DNA of 64,000 bases from Cadophora sp. MPI-SDFR-AT-0126. Its lineage: Eukaryota > Ascomycota > Leotiomycetes > Helotiales > Ploettnerulaceae. The stretch spans positions 2,108,001 to 2,172,000 of the forward strand of contig JAGMVK010000007.1 in NCBI GenBank assembly GCA_020747065.1, read 5' to 3'. The notes under the pieces were generated by a model, which worked only from the letters and a program-made list of their open reading frames with translations, made no database searches and was not told the origin of the DNA. Below are positions 1 to 11,468 of this stretch, piece by piece (within the stretch, counting starts at the first letter, position 1; the number at the start of each line of letters is the position of its first letter). Made by a program: the position numbers and the translations under genes.

Positions 1-3000
1 CGGATCCTTCGATAACGGCCAGGGAAGCTCGGGATCTCAACTCCCTCTGGGCCGAGTCTGGAAGGATGTTGATGGTGTTGGTCTCAGCCGACAAGAGGAG
101 CACGAGGGAAGGCGTGCGTATCAACTGGTAGGGGTAGGTCTTGCGATCCTCATCCCTGGAAAGACCTACTTCCTGCGGGGGTGTGGTCTTTCAAGATAGC
201 GGTGGAACAGGCTTATCCGCACCCCAGAGCCATCCACAGCGCCCCAGCTTCCAACCTGATGACAGGCTTCAGGCTGTTGCAGGCCTCTGGCACCTGGCGG
301 GTGCTGGACCCAGGGCTCCGCTCCCAAAGCATGGTGTTCGAGCGCAACCGTTTTCTCTGGGGAGGCATCGGATTCGCGCATGCAACGACGCATGGGGCGC
401 TCATGCTGATGCTCACGGACTGATACCATGACAGGATAGTAGCAGCAGGCGGTGGGCAGAAATATCACGAGTGGAAGTTTTGTCTATTGCGCAAAGAACC
501 ACAGAACGCCCGTCTCAAAACCTGAAGCCGAAATGGCCTCATGGGAACCACACAGAACCCTTCCTGGCCCGCAGCTGTTTGCTGCTTTGAGGACATGTGC
601 CGAGCGAGATGTGCAGGCCGGGGTATGAGGCATGAGACTGGGGTGGGAGCTTCCTCGAACCTACTCCACGACAAGAAAGATTTGACGAAAGCTAACAATT
701 AGCTCTCGCTGGGATAGCATCAATATCGCGTTTCCCGACATAATAGCAATTGTACCGTAATCGGCATTAAACAATGGAAGACGTGGACACGATTGCTTTG
801 ATTTCCTTCCCGTCTCAGCTGCTCTCTAGAATCGGATCTCAGGAGCTTGTGACAACCATAGATTGGCCTCTTCAAGCCCCTTCACATTCGTGGTCGAAGA
901 AGACTGGTTGACGAAAACCCAGCCATCTTTTAGCAATGGAACCTTCACAAGACAATAAACGCCGTCCCTTTATTCGTCTTGGTTCAGACTGTTTTGATTG
1001 CTTCAAGATCTGAAATCTTTCAAATGACTTCATTTTTCAGACAAATCGTTACACGAGGGTTTTTCATACCACGGAGCATCTCGATATGTGACACTCTTAT
1101 CCCTTGTCTCGAATGCAAGATTGATCCTCGACGACGCCTTCCGCCTCGCCACAACGCAAGGGGCCCGTCCATGAAATAGACAAACTCGCACTCGCACACC
1201 ACACAGGATGCCGTTAGAGGCTTTGAAGTTACCCAAAGCGAGCTGAATGACTTTGTAGCTTAGACCATATGATTGGTTTCCGGGCGTTATTGTTTGATGA
1301 GCCTCTTGTCTCATCTGACCCTCATAATCTCAGAAGGGGTGCGTCATCAAGCAGAGGGAGCGTACTTGAGTAAACTTCTGAAAATTATAGCTTGTTTTTG
1401 AGACATGAAGGAGATCGCAACGACCATCGAAGTGGATGGATCTGGCCCCATAGTCCGGAACATCTACGCGTGAACGCCAGAAGAGAAGCTATCCCATCAC
1501 ATTGTTCGTGACGTTGGATGTTGCTGCTCCGATCTCATGAATCTCGTGATCTACAAGTAGCAGTGGAGATCTTCCAAGCATGTCACTGCGTCCATGCGGC
1601 TCCCCACGAAACCAAGGTTTCCAGGGCCAAATAGAAGTTGAAAGCTCGTTCGAAACCCATACTCGGAATCTCTCGACCTCTGATCCGTCTTCAAATTAGA
1701 AGCACACCACTTTCTGATTATACTTCTCAATCAAGACATGTTAGCCATGATTCACGTTGTCTTACTCCTCCTGTTGAGAAATCATTGGCAGTACGTGACC
1801 CACGTATTCGAACAACCTCACCGCTCTTGGTAGCCCCCTGCCTTCCGATTCTTCTCGTCTCTCGTTCTCTTCCACTCCCGGCAGCGGTCCCTGCAGCTCC
1901 TTCAGAGACACCTACCTGGCCCTTGCTGTGCGCCAGCGGACTTGCATGCATATGCAGAGCGGCTACGCACAGGTTAAACATAGCCAATCCTTCTCACCAA
2001 CGAGCTCAAGAGGATGATGGGCGTCGACAGGGGAGCCTTAGCCTGTTTCATGAGGAAGCTTCAGCAGTAGGTGCCTCAGGCGCTGAAATGTCCAAATGGA
2101 AGCTTTCACTCCGGCATCATCAACAGCATACTCAGAGAATGAGTGGGCATCATCAAGCAACGGCCACAGACCTTCATGTAAGTTCGAAGAAAAGGTCTGA
2201 GGTCGCACGCAGATCATCTTGGTCAGCCACCCTATCGCCTTGTCAAAACTCCTCAATCGGTACGCCGATCGGTGTAATCCCGTGGTTGTTGTCAGGTTAC
2301 CCCAATCACCATGGACCACGTCGACGTCGAGCGACCTTGTCCTGTCCCCCTCCATCGGACCTCGTTTTGGCGTCTAGGGTTGAACTTTAGCCTGGCCGCG
2401 CCAAGGTATATTTTAACGCAGTGCAGCGGCCCCGCCAAACACAACCCCACCAAGGACGAAGAGAGAGGAGGGGATGAAAAAGATCGCAGTGGTGGTGCAG
2501 AGTGGTGGGGTTTGAAGCTGCCGAGCGAACCATAGCAAGCGGGAGTATAGCCCTGATATCCGGTGGGTGGAGAGCAGGACCAGCCTACATCTCCAGTTGA
2601 TGCAGGGCCTGCCTGGTACTGTACAGTAGAGGAAGAAATCCTCATACGGCGGATGAGCGAAAAAATCCAGACCGAACAAAAACTCTACTTACGTAGCGAG
2701 CAACCTCCTCAGCATGTAAGCGCGGTAACGGTCCGTCTACATCCAGCAAGGATGGCAGCTCTTGGCTGAGACTCCCATGCCCCTGTGGGCAACCTGATCC
2801 AATCAAAGATCCTAAGAGCCATGAGCAGCACACAACGCACGACATCCTCGAAATGGGGTGGATTGTGCGCGGGAAGGATATAGCCAGCAGGTTGGACATT
2901 GTTGCGCAACCGCAAGTAGATCACGGCTGTTCTGGTCGAGTCTTGAGCGACGACACGCGCAACCACAACCGAAACCGCAACCGCAATTAGAGCAACAGGG

Positions 3001-4829
3001 CAATCACAGTTGTGTGCTCAGCCATTCTGTGATCTGAGTTTCTGGGCGGGCGTCGCATCGAGCCGAGTCGATATGGATTCGAAGAGGTTTAAGCGAGTTT
3101 TCTGGTGGGCTGTGGCTTCCTGAGTGGTGCACACCGCTCTTCCGTCGAATCCACAGACGGCAGGTACGGGGGACTTGGTGGTCTGGTCTGGTCTGGAGTC
3201 TGGACGAAGCACGGAACAGCATCTTGTGAGATAATAGTGAGTTAATAACGAGATAACGGCCATTTTAATCTTCCCGAGCCTGGCACGGAGTCATGGATCT
3301 CATTCGTAAGTCTCAAGTCTTCAACTGGTAGCTCATTATGCTTGTAGCTCGAGCAATCCCGCCCATGAATGATGCCACGGCCGATGAAAGATAGGATGGT
3401 CGGAACTCCACTTGTCTTGGACACAGGGCAGAATGACTATCCTTATCTTGTGTGGCATGCATAGAACAAGTCCAGAATAAAGAACGAGCCGTCTTTCCAA
3501 GCTGTAAGATAGGTTTTCTTGAGACAAAGTGCAATAATAGCAGTAGCCCTCAATACTATACTCTGTTCCCAATTTGCAAATATCAATAGCACCTCTAGCT
3601 GTGGACGGCTATAGCCTCAAATCCCTCCTTCTCAGCCTTGTCCCGTACAGGAAACAAATTCTTACCCCGCCTGGTCCTTGTCAGGTGCGTTTGAGGCGTG
3701 GAAACCAGGAAGGGATGAGAGGAACGAACGGCTTTACCCGTTTCTTCGGAGGCGGCATTGGCATGTTAAGTCTGTCGACGTTCTCGTACTGTCACATGGA
3801 CGCTTGTCCGACTTTGCGAATGAGCCATGAACGAAATCGTGCAACATTCGTGTCCCAGAAGATGCAGAACCAGGTCGGCTTTATATTACACTGGCATGAG
3901 TGGCGATGTCTCAAATCTATCATGTACAACATTCTCAGATCTGAATTGAGAGGCTGGGCTTTTTCCAAGAAAATATCGATGCCCATATTTAGTTGCTTGC
4001 TTGTTTGCTTCATAGCCGCGAGTGAGAGGAGTTTTTAGGGGATTGTGTGGGTGGGAACGAATGTGAGATGACACATTTGCGCGGTACATGCAGAAAAGGC
4101 TGTCCTGGCTGCTTGAATGCAGCGCAGCAGCTCTCACGCACGACATACTTGCGTTGTGACTGCCTCGATCAAGGCAGATCTGACAACGATGGTGCAGAAA
4201 GCCGGGTGCTTGCAAATGCGGCTGCGTGCATTGCCTCGCCCACCATGGAAATTTGAAGGCCAGCCCCTTGTATTTTCGTACCTTCGTAACTAGTTCTTTA
4301 CCTAAAGACAACGGAAACATGAAGCGGCCCCGAGAAGGAAGATTTCTGCCGCTGTGAGCTGAGCGAAAGGGTACGTACATCGGATGGTGTTTGGAATTTG
4401 GGGGCTGGCTGGGAACGGATCCTGTCAGGTACATATTTGGTTTGGAATGACAACTGGGAAGGGTTGAGGATGTATCTCCGTGCTCTATTCTTGATGATCC
4501 TCTGTGCTGAATGATGCATCCTCCACTTGGAGTTTAGGCAATTATGAAAGTCTGATAACCTGGGAGAGTGATGTTGTACTTGTTCCTCCGTACAGACTCG
4601 AGAATAGCAGGATAAACTCGCGAGGTCCCGTGCCAACGCGGTCGTTTTGCCCCGCCAACGCCAACGACTTTCGAGCATGTCATTCTGCCCCACCTAGCGC
4701 GTTGAACATTGTCTGTAACGACCTGCAATGATCGCATCGCAAGTATCCCCTCTGAGCACGATAGATCATGCAATGCCAGATAGATTGTGCATATAGATTC
4801 GGTTGTTGCACAACACATCGACGATCACA
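1..4829. other. Intergenic or unassigned left end
   Basis: I recognise no gene here. Several frames are open near the left edge (about 2-199 on + and 1-130 on -), so the end of a gene that lies mostly outside the window may be present, but strand and frame cannot be settled. Longer open frames at 1638-2390 (+), 3574-4038 (+) and 3886-4434 (-) have low-complexity or unnatural composition and no recognisable domain, and I do not call them. A short GGTCT repeat lies at about 3179-3193. Confidence 0.5.
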
Positions 4830-5859
4830 ATGCCGCCGCCAAAGTCCACCATACCTCCTGCTGCGCAGCCCAAGTACTCGGCCTACTTTGATGCATGGAA
4901 TTCGTCGTCGACTGGACATCAAAGGGCAGAGAACACACTAGGCCATTCGACAGGATGGAGGCAATCCAGAAACATGAAACTGTCGCATCAGTTTAAAAGC
5001 GGCGATAGTGGTGGAAAACGGATATTTGATCAAGTTAGCGCAGGCTCTGGGCATTGGGATGAGAAGGCCAAGGCTTTGATATCGAAGGAAGTCAGAGAGA
5101 GGGCAAGATACAGCGTGGCGGATATGGTTACTGGAAAAGATTCCGGGGGCAAAGGAACAGGTACAATGCATGAACCACAAATGATTGAAAAGATACTAAA
5201 GTGTGGAATAGCAGTCTTGACGAATGAGGAAAAGCTGATGGCACAGAGGAAACGAGAGGATGATCTGAAAGTAGAGGAGAAGTTGAACCGACAGAAAGGA
5301 GTCTTTGACGGGCTTGTGATATACGTCAATGGAAGCACGTATCCCATGATTTCAGATCATAAGCTCAAGCATGTCCTCGTTGAAAATGGAGCCCAGATGT
5401 CGCTTCATCTAGGGAGAAGACAAGTTACTCATGTCATCTTGGGAAAACCGTCTGGCGCTTCAGGAGTTGGAGCTGGAGGTGGTTTGTCTGGAACTAAGAT
5501 GGAGAAGGAAATACGCAGAGTGGGAGGCTGTGGAGTCAAGTATGTTGGAGTAGAGTGGTATGTTGTTCATTCATTTACCGCGAACGAGCGCAGCCCATAT
5601 CAAATTGCGCCCTACTTTTTTGGCAGCGTAATCCAGAAATGCTACCGGAGGACATTCAACCTGCGCAAATATAACGCTGTTCCGTCATAAGCTGACACTA
5701 CAATACAGGGTCCTCGAGAGTCTCAAAGTTGGCAAACGGCTTTCCGAAGCCCCATTTTCGAATCTCATAGTTGTTCCTAAAGGGCAGAAGAGCGTTTACG
5801 GCATGTTCAAGAAAACGGATAGCACAGGATCAATAGGAGAACCTGGCTCTGGATTTTGA
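4830..5859 (+). CDS. Small BRCT-domain protein (Rev1-type BRCT)
   Basis: Two exons, 4830-5557 and 5709-5859, give 292 aa. The join rebuilds a BRCT C-terminal signature, EWVLESLKVGKRL, split across the intron (GTATGT donor, CAG acceptor). The single BRCT domain spans about residues 157-270. It begins with FDGLVIYVNGST, has a central GAQMSLHLGRRQVTHVI strand/helix and ends with the WVLES tryptophan. This pattern resembles the BRCT of the translesion polymerase Rev1, but no polymerase domain follows: the protein ends about 20 residues after the domain. The N-terminal 155 residues are basic and low in complexity. BRCT domains usually bind phosphopeptides or DNA ends in the nucleus, so a DNA-damage role is inferred, not shown. 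The ATG at 4830 is the first in frame; upstream codons are only TTG. Confidence 0.8.
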
Positions 5860-6651
5860 GACAAATGCACGGCAGCGTTGAGATTTAGAATGTGTTGGAT
5901 GACGCGCATGCTGCATGTGTCCGATTGTTATCACGGTACGGGAGAAACCTGGACCGATTCTTTCTCGTCACTTAGACCACTAGGTGTCTCATATACCCGT
6001 CTTCTAATCGACGCATGAATATTATTTTGGTTTGGGTTGGGGTTCAGGTTGACGGATGGCTGCGGTTTTGTCATCGGAGCATAGGAACATCGGTGCATGG
6101 AAGAATGGAATATGGAAGCATGGAATATGGAAGCATGGAATATGGAAGCATGGAAGGAAGCATTGGGACAGGTGCATTGCATGGGGTCTAAGCAGAATAC
6201 AAATTTATGATTTCACGAAACTTTAAGATGATTCAAAATGTTTCTGGTACTTTTATGGTGATCTTCCAGTTAAAAGACCCTTAAGATGATTCTGTTGCTC
6301 ATGCGCGTTTGTTGATGTTGCCCGCTGAAATCACAGGAGAAAGAACAGTGAGTAATCAGGGCTTTAACATGTGGAAAAAGTTGGGTAAAAGATGGTCACA
6401 AAGTCAACGGAATGAAATTGAAGTATGTTGTGAGAAGTTGATGGCTCCAAAGCTCAATTGAATGCGATAGAATTTGCTCTGTTTCCAATACCCTTGTCGG
6501 CTGGACCATCACTAAGTAATTTGATGGTTGGCCAGTGAACTTGTGAGGTGACGCGATTACCCCGAACATCAACATCGAAATCAACATCAGCATTTTCTCT
6601 AACCCCAACGCAAATTCACTTTCATACCCGACGTCAACGCATCCGCGAATA
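5860..6651. other. Intergenic, with a tandem repeat
   Basis: AT-rich spacer between two genes on the + strand. It contains the 15-bp tandem repeat listed separately and otherwise nothing I can identify. Confidence 0.6.
6105..6149. repeat. 15-bp tandem repeat, three perfect copies
   Basis: The unit atggaatatggaagc occurs three times head to tail, with degenerate partial copies on both sides (about 6096-6104 and 6150-6163). It lies in intergenic DNA and is probably a slippage minisatellite. Confidence 0.9.
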
Positions 6652-8937
6652 ATGATCCACGGACTTTGGAACCAGGTATCATCTACAATTGGAATGGCAT
6701 CGCCGTTGACCGACGCCAGAGATAACGCGCTCAATTCTGCGAGTCCTCGAAAGAATCAGAATCTTCAGGAGTACGAAGTCACGATGGAGCCCACAAGAAG
6801 CGATAGTCCACCCTCCTCGCCCTTTGTTCCCAATGTTTCATCGGAATCATTGGAAGATCGCGAAAACCTTTCGCCCGTCAAAACGTCCCGACTTTCAGCG
6901 AAAAGTCTCATTGACCGTGAACAAACTTCGCCTTTGAAGATGCTGAAGAGTCGCACATCACCTACCTCAACATCGCGATCTCCCCGCAAAGACCAATCCC
7001 CAACCAGAAGTCCGCGAAAGCTCTCATCGCCAGAGAAAAGATTCCCTGTGAAGCCTTCGTCACCAATAAAAGTCGCTGCTTCGCCCATCAAAACTGCTTC
7101 GCCCGAGAAACGCCCTACAGTGATGGAGCGAACGCTAAATATTGAAGATGTTTTGAGGGACAATGAGGGCCTTACAAAAGCAATTGAGATATTGGAGGAC
7201 GGAGATAGCGACGATGACAACCCTTCGGACGACACAATGTTGACAACTATCGGACGGGGCCAGGGACATAATGAAGAACCTAGTATGGACGATACGATGG
7301 TTAGCACGTTCAGCGAATTTTCTGCCGTGCCAGACATGACTATGTTCGCAAAGATTGGACACAGTCCTACGAAATTCGCTGACTTGGGTCCTACTCCAAG
7401 ACGGTTTCAGATGAACACCCCAGCAACTCTCCGCAGACCAGCAACGCGCGATCGGTCCCCATCTCCTACCCCTCGAGGTCACCGAGCTGGGAGAAGTAAG
7501 GATGAGGGAAACACAACGAACCTGATTTTGGACTTCACCGAACAATTTAATGGGTTCGCAGGACGGGCACAAGGGCAATCTCCAACAAGGCAAGCGAGAC
7601 AATCACCTTTGAAGAGCAACACAATGCCAGACATGTCTTGGGCATCAACTCCATCAGTGAACAGACACACCATGTCGAATCTCCTAGACTTTGATATTCC
7701 TCCTGCGCCCACACCAAGAAGCATGCCTTCAATCACACCACGAGAACTCGAAAGTCTCAAGTCGAATTTCTTGTCTGAAATTAGCAGCCTGAAAGCCTCC
7801 TTAAGCGGGAAGGAAGCCGAGGTCCAGTCTCTGAAGACTGCTGTTGGGGATGCCGAGAAACGTGTCGGGGAAAGCATGGAGAAGGTTCGAGAGGAGAGAA
7901 ATCTCAAGGAACAATTGGCAGCCGACAAGGAGGATTGGGAGAAGAGGGGTAGAGAGATGGAAGCTGTTCTGAGGAACGTCAAAGACGAAATTGTACATGG
8001 CGAGCGGGAACGTGATGAGCTAGAGGGACGATTGGAGGAAAGTGAGAGGAGGAGAGAGGCCGCTGAAATTATGGCGCAAGAAGCCGAAAGCAAAATGGCT
8101 GCCATGAAGGCAGGCAAGACACCATCTAGTCCGGGAAACAGTGGATCCAAGTCAGGAGAATGTGGCTGTGGAGGCAGAGCTGTTGAAATAGCAGTTGAGA
8201 AAGTCTCCAGAGAACTGCACACTCTATACAAGGAGAAGCATGAGACAAAGGTTTCGGCACTGAAGAAGAGCTACGAGCGCCGCTGGGACAAGAAGATCAC
8301 AGAGCTCGAAAATCGAGTCGAGGACCTTAGCAAGGAGAACGAGGAGCTGAAACTCGGACGCGACACAACTATGACCAAAGTCGAACCTAAGAGCGCTCTA
8401 GAAGTCACCCAAGATCTAGAGAAAGCAGCAGCCAAAGACGCAAAAACGAAAGAACTCGAGGCTGAGCTCGAAGGTCTTGCTCAAGAGATCAAGAGCGTAA
8501 AGCATGACAACAACGATCTCCGCAAGCTCTTAGACGAAGAACGAGTCGAGAAGAGTAAGTTGGTTCAAGCAGTCGACGAGATGATTCCGCTCGTAGCAGC
8601 CTTTGACGACATGCTCGCCAACATGGACTCCGTCCCAGCCAACCTCCCGGAGACTATCCCTGCTCCACCAACTCCAAGCCAGAAACACACCAACGTCGAG
8701 AACTTGCGTGGAAGCATCTCCAGAGCCTCGGGTCTCCGAGCACCAACTGGCATTGCAAAGCCAGGTGAAAGCCGAATTGGTAGAGGTGGATTCGGGGCAC
8801 CTACCCCCGCTGGAAGCAGTCGTGAGAGGAGTGGGAGTGCACAGGGCGGCAATCGCCCAGGGAGTGGAATGGGATATCGTAGCGGGATCATGAGCTCCAT
8901 CGAGAAGATGGGCAACTACAAGGGGAGGGGGGAGTGA
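6652..8937 (+). CDS. Spindle-pole-body-type coiled-coil protein (Cut12/SnaD-like)
   Basis: An uninterrupted frame of 761 aa. Residues 1-360 are disordered and rich in Ser-Pro followed by Lys/Arg (SPRK, SPVK, SPLK, SPTR, SPEK, SPIK), the Cdk consensus. Two heptad-rich coiled coils follow, about 360-480 and 505-650. The second includes the basic segment SALKKSYERRWDKKITELE, which I associate with the fungal Cut12 family (spindle pole body protein) and with Aspergillus SnaD. The last 90 residues are Gly/Ser/Arg-rich. The inferred role is structural or regulatory at the spindle pole body under mitotic kinase control. The family assignment rests on pattern memory, so the safe description is a fungal coiled-coil protein with a Cdk-site cluster. 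The start at 6652 is the longest; a second in-frame ATG at 6694 (MASPLTD) is equally plausible. Confidence 0.7.
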   Translation: MIHGLWNQVSSTIGMASPLTDARDNALNSASPRKNQNLQEYEVTMEPTRSDSPPSSPFVPNVSSESLEDRENLSPVKTSRLSAKSLIDREQTSPLKMLKSRTSPTSTSRSPRKDQSPTRSPRKLSSPEKRFPVKPSSPIKVAASPIKTASPEKRPTVMERTLNIEDVLRDNEGLTKAIEILEDGDSDDDNPSDDTMLTTIGRGQGHNEEPSMDDTMVSTFSEFSAVPDMTMFAKIGHSPTKFADLGPTPRRFQMNTPATLRRPATRDRSPSPTPRGHRAGRSKDEGNTTNLILDFTEQFNGFAGRAQGQSPTRQARQSPLKSNTMPDMSWASTPSVNRHTMSNLLDFDIPPAPTPRSMPSITPRELESLKSNFLSEISSLKASLSGKEAEVQSLKTAVGDAEKRVGESMEKVREERNLKEQLAADKEDWEKRGREMEAVLRNVKDEIVHGERERDELEGRLEESERRREAAEIMAQEAESKMAAMKAGKTPSSPGNSGSKSGECGCGGRAVEIAVEKVSRELHTLYKEKHETKVSALKKSYERRWDKKITELENRVEDLSKENEELKLGRDTTMTKVEPKSALEVTQDLEKAAAKDAKTKELEAELEGLAQEIKSVKHDNNDLRKLLDEERVEKSKLVQAVDEMIPLVAAFDDMLANMDSVPANLPETIPAPPTPSQKHTNVENLRGSISRASGLRAPTGIAKPGESRIGRGGFGAPTPAGSSRERSGSAQGGNRPGSGMGYRSGIMSSIEKMGNYKGRGE

Positions 8938-9364
8938 GAAATTTGCGGCGAGTCGGGTGGTATTGAGGGTTTCTTTTGTTCTTATGAATCATGAGTGCTC
9001 TTGTTAATGTTGGGGGCTGGTGTTTTGTGTCAAATTGGTTCAATTCTGGAGGCGTCAAGACCTCGGGCTGTCTAGTGACCACTTTGTATATGTCAATAGT
9101 CCTGATAGTCCATTCAAACAGCATGGACTGCACTCTCTGGTCTCTATATCACCGTATAATCTGCGCTCTAGTCTTACTGTGACCGCTCTCCTATGAAACG
9201 ATACTTTTGGATGTGTCTGCGGCCGGGAAATTAAAGGAGTCATGTCACATGGTCAACTTGAGCCCTCCAATTGATACTCGCTTCCTAGGCGAATCCTTCA
9301 AACATTCTCAGAGTAGCAAGAACATGATCTGTATTTCCAATTTCCCTCAGTGTTTGAGGTCCTA
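8938..9364. other. Convergent 3' spacer
   Basis: Spacer between the ends of the coiled-coil gene (+) and the oxidoreductase gene (-). It is presumably 3' UTR from both sides. I see nothing else in it. Confidence 0.5.
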
Positions 9365-10598
9365 CTAAGAGATGGTGCAAATGATCTTTCCCTTCGTAGC
9401 ATTCTTCTCCATCAATTGGTGCGCCTCGACGACCTGTTCCCATGGAAAGACCTTCTCGACGAAGATCTTGAGCGTACCATCCTCGAATTGAGGAAGATAT
9501 CTATATTTAAAAGTCAGCAACAATCTTATATTTCTCGAACACCCCAGGCAGCATGGAACAAGACGAGGGGATTCAATATTCAACACATACTCTTCCAACT
9601 TGTCCCTCAGCCTCCCCTGATACTCCCCATCACGACTCCTCAAACTGCTCCCCTCGAACCTCAACCTCTTCCTCACAAACGCACTAATATCCACACCTGC
9701 AGGGAGCTTTGCTCCACTCATCAAGCCTAGATTAACAATTCGCCCATCTTTAGCAGCCACGTCCAAATTCCCCTGAAAGTAGCTCTGGCCAACATAATCA
9801 ATGACAATATCGACGCCCTTGCCGTCCGTGGCAGCGAGAATCTCTTTCGCCCAGTCCTGAGTCTTGTAATTAAATCCAGCTGTGGCGCCGATGGACTTGC
9901 AGAAGTCGAGTTTCTCCTGTGTAGATGCTGTGGCATAGATGGCGGATGCGCCGGCGAGTTTGGAGAGCTGGATGCCGGCAATAGAGACCGATGACGCCCC
10001 AGCATGCCAGAGAATGCTTTTACCTTTTGTGAATTCGCCAATGAGGTACATGGCTTGGGTTGCTGTAATCCAGGTCTGTGAATATCAGTATTGAGTAACA
10101 TGACCATTTCAGAATCCTTTTGTTCTCGGTCTGCTTGGAATAGACTTGCCTCCGGCACACCAGCCGCTTCCTCCCAACTCAAATGATTTGGCTTCTTCAA
10201 AAGCATCCTAACATCCACCTTGATGAACTCGGCATAAGCTCCACCATACGCCAGTCCGAAAACCGCATCTCCTTTCTTGAAACCCTCCTTTCCTCCATCG
10301 CCCTCGCCGAGGTCCTCGATTGTACCGCTAAATTCGACACCGAGGATTGGACCTGCTTGAGGAGGTAACGGGTAGTGACCTTCTCGCTGTAGGAGATCCA
10401 TCCGATTGAGTCCAAAAGCTTTGATCTTCACTACTGCATAGCCGGCAGAGATGGTGGGCTTAGGGATTTGGTCGTTGATGAAGAGGGATGTAGCGGGCCC
10501 AGTTTTATTCTTAATATCTGTGGCACGAGTGAGATCAAGCTTCTCAGATCAAAAGGTAGATTTGGGAGATACCCACCGACAGCACGCATTGTGGCCAT
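9365..10598 (-). CDS. Zinc-free quinone oxidoreductase, zeta-crystallin/PIG3 type (MDR family)
   Basis: Four exons (10598-10577, 10517-10150, 10075-9591, 9500-9365) give 336 aa. The N-terminus MATMRAVDIKNKTGP, the GroES-like segment (FGLNRMDLLQREGHYPLPP, GVEFSGTIED) and the junction GVPETWITATQAMYL are characteristic of NADPH:quinone oxidoreductases of the PIG3/TP53I3 group. The nucleotide-binding region follows (LWHAGASSVSIAGIQL), then a C-terminal VFPWEQVVEAHQLMEKN helix. No catalytic-zinc ligands are seen, as expected for this group. The likely reaction is NADPH-dependent reduction of quinones or enones in the cytosol. Intron 2 uses a GC donor (GAG|GCAAGT), and the first donor is GTGGGT. 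The gene is followed on the same strand by a short-chain dehydrogenase about 870 bp upstream. Confidence 0.9.
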
Positions 10599-11468
10599 TT
10601 TTGCAGGGTGTATGGTTCAGTGATGCCGTTGGTGTGAGAGCTTCTAAGAACTTGGTGGCGAGGCGGGGTACACTGGCCGACAGGGAATACTGCTCCTTGG
10701 AGTATAGGATTGATGCACAGCGTGAAGCTCACTTGAGAGTGATTGGTCTAGATCTGAGATTTAAATTCTGGATTGCAAAGGGGCTGAAGGTTCATTTAAT
10801 ATTTTCAAATGTTGTTCAAGGGTGGAGGGGTTCGGATGACGACAGCGGGGTAGATCGGTCCTGCTTATAAAGACGCCAGGAACAACCTCCACTATTATTA
10901 TTTTAGTACAGATAAAAGCTTCTCCAGTTTCAAGACAAGCAATAGCCGACCCACATATCTTGTAGACTATTTGTTTCTTTTTCTTACAAATTCAATTGTG
11001 AGACTAGGTGCTGCTCGACAGGCTTTGCACATCTTGGCTTCAACCGTCCCTGAGCATCTACGGCCTCATACCACACATATACCGTGAAAGAAGCCTTGAA
11101 AATGGAGCCTGGCTATGGCTAATTGATGTGGTGTGTCGATCTCGTAACTTCGGCCAATGCCCAGCTATGACTCTGCTATATTACGGTGCTGAGGTGCGGT
11201 GAAAGGTACAGATTGAGAGGCGACACGCCATAAGCAGGCCAACTCAAACCAAATCGGGTTCGTACAGTGCACCAATGAGCATTGTCTCATTACTGATGCT
11301 GCTCTAATAGGTTGTAGGTCCTTGGATCATAAACAGGGTCTCTCCTTGAGTTCTGGTATGGTCAGACCGTGGCCGTCGAGGCTCCTACACTTCCACGGCC
11401 AGGACACTACTAAACTGCAAAACTGCCTGATAGCCCTGTTTTTGAGTCTGGATTACGTCCTCATCAGA
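10599..11468. other. Intergenic promoter region of the quinone oxidoreductase
   Basis: AT-rich spacer of about 0.9 kb between two minus-strand genes, holding the oxidoreductase promoter and the 3' end of the dehydrogenase. No coding potential recognised. Confidence 0.5.

Noticed and set aside
1638..2390. 250-codon open frame (+)
   Set aside because: No in-frame domain; Ser/Arg/Pro-rich composition typical of chance frames in C-rich DNA; overlapped by open frames in other phases.
3886..4434. 182-codon open frame (-)
   Set aside because: No recognisable motif, unnatural composition and no supporting introns.
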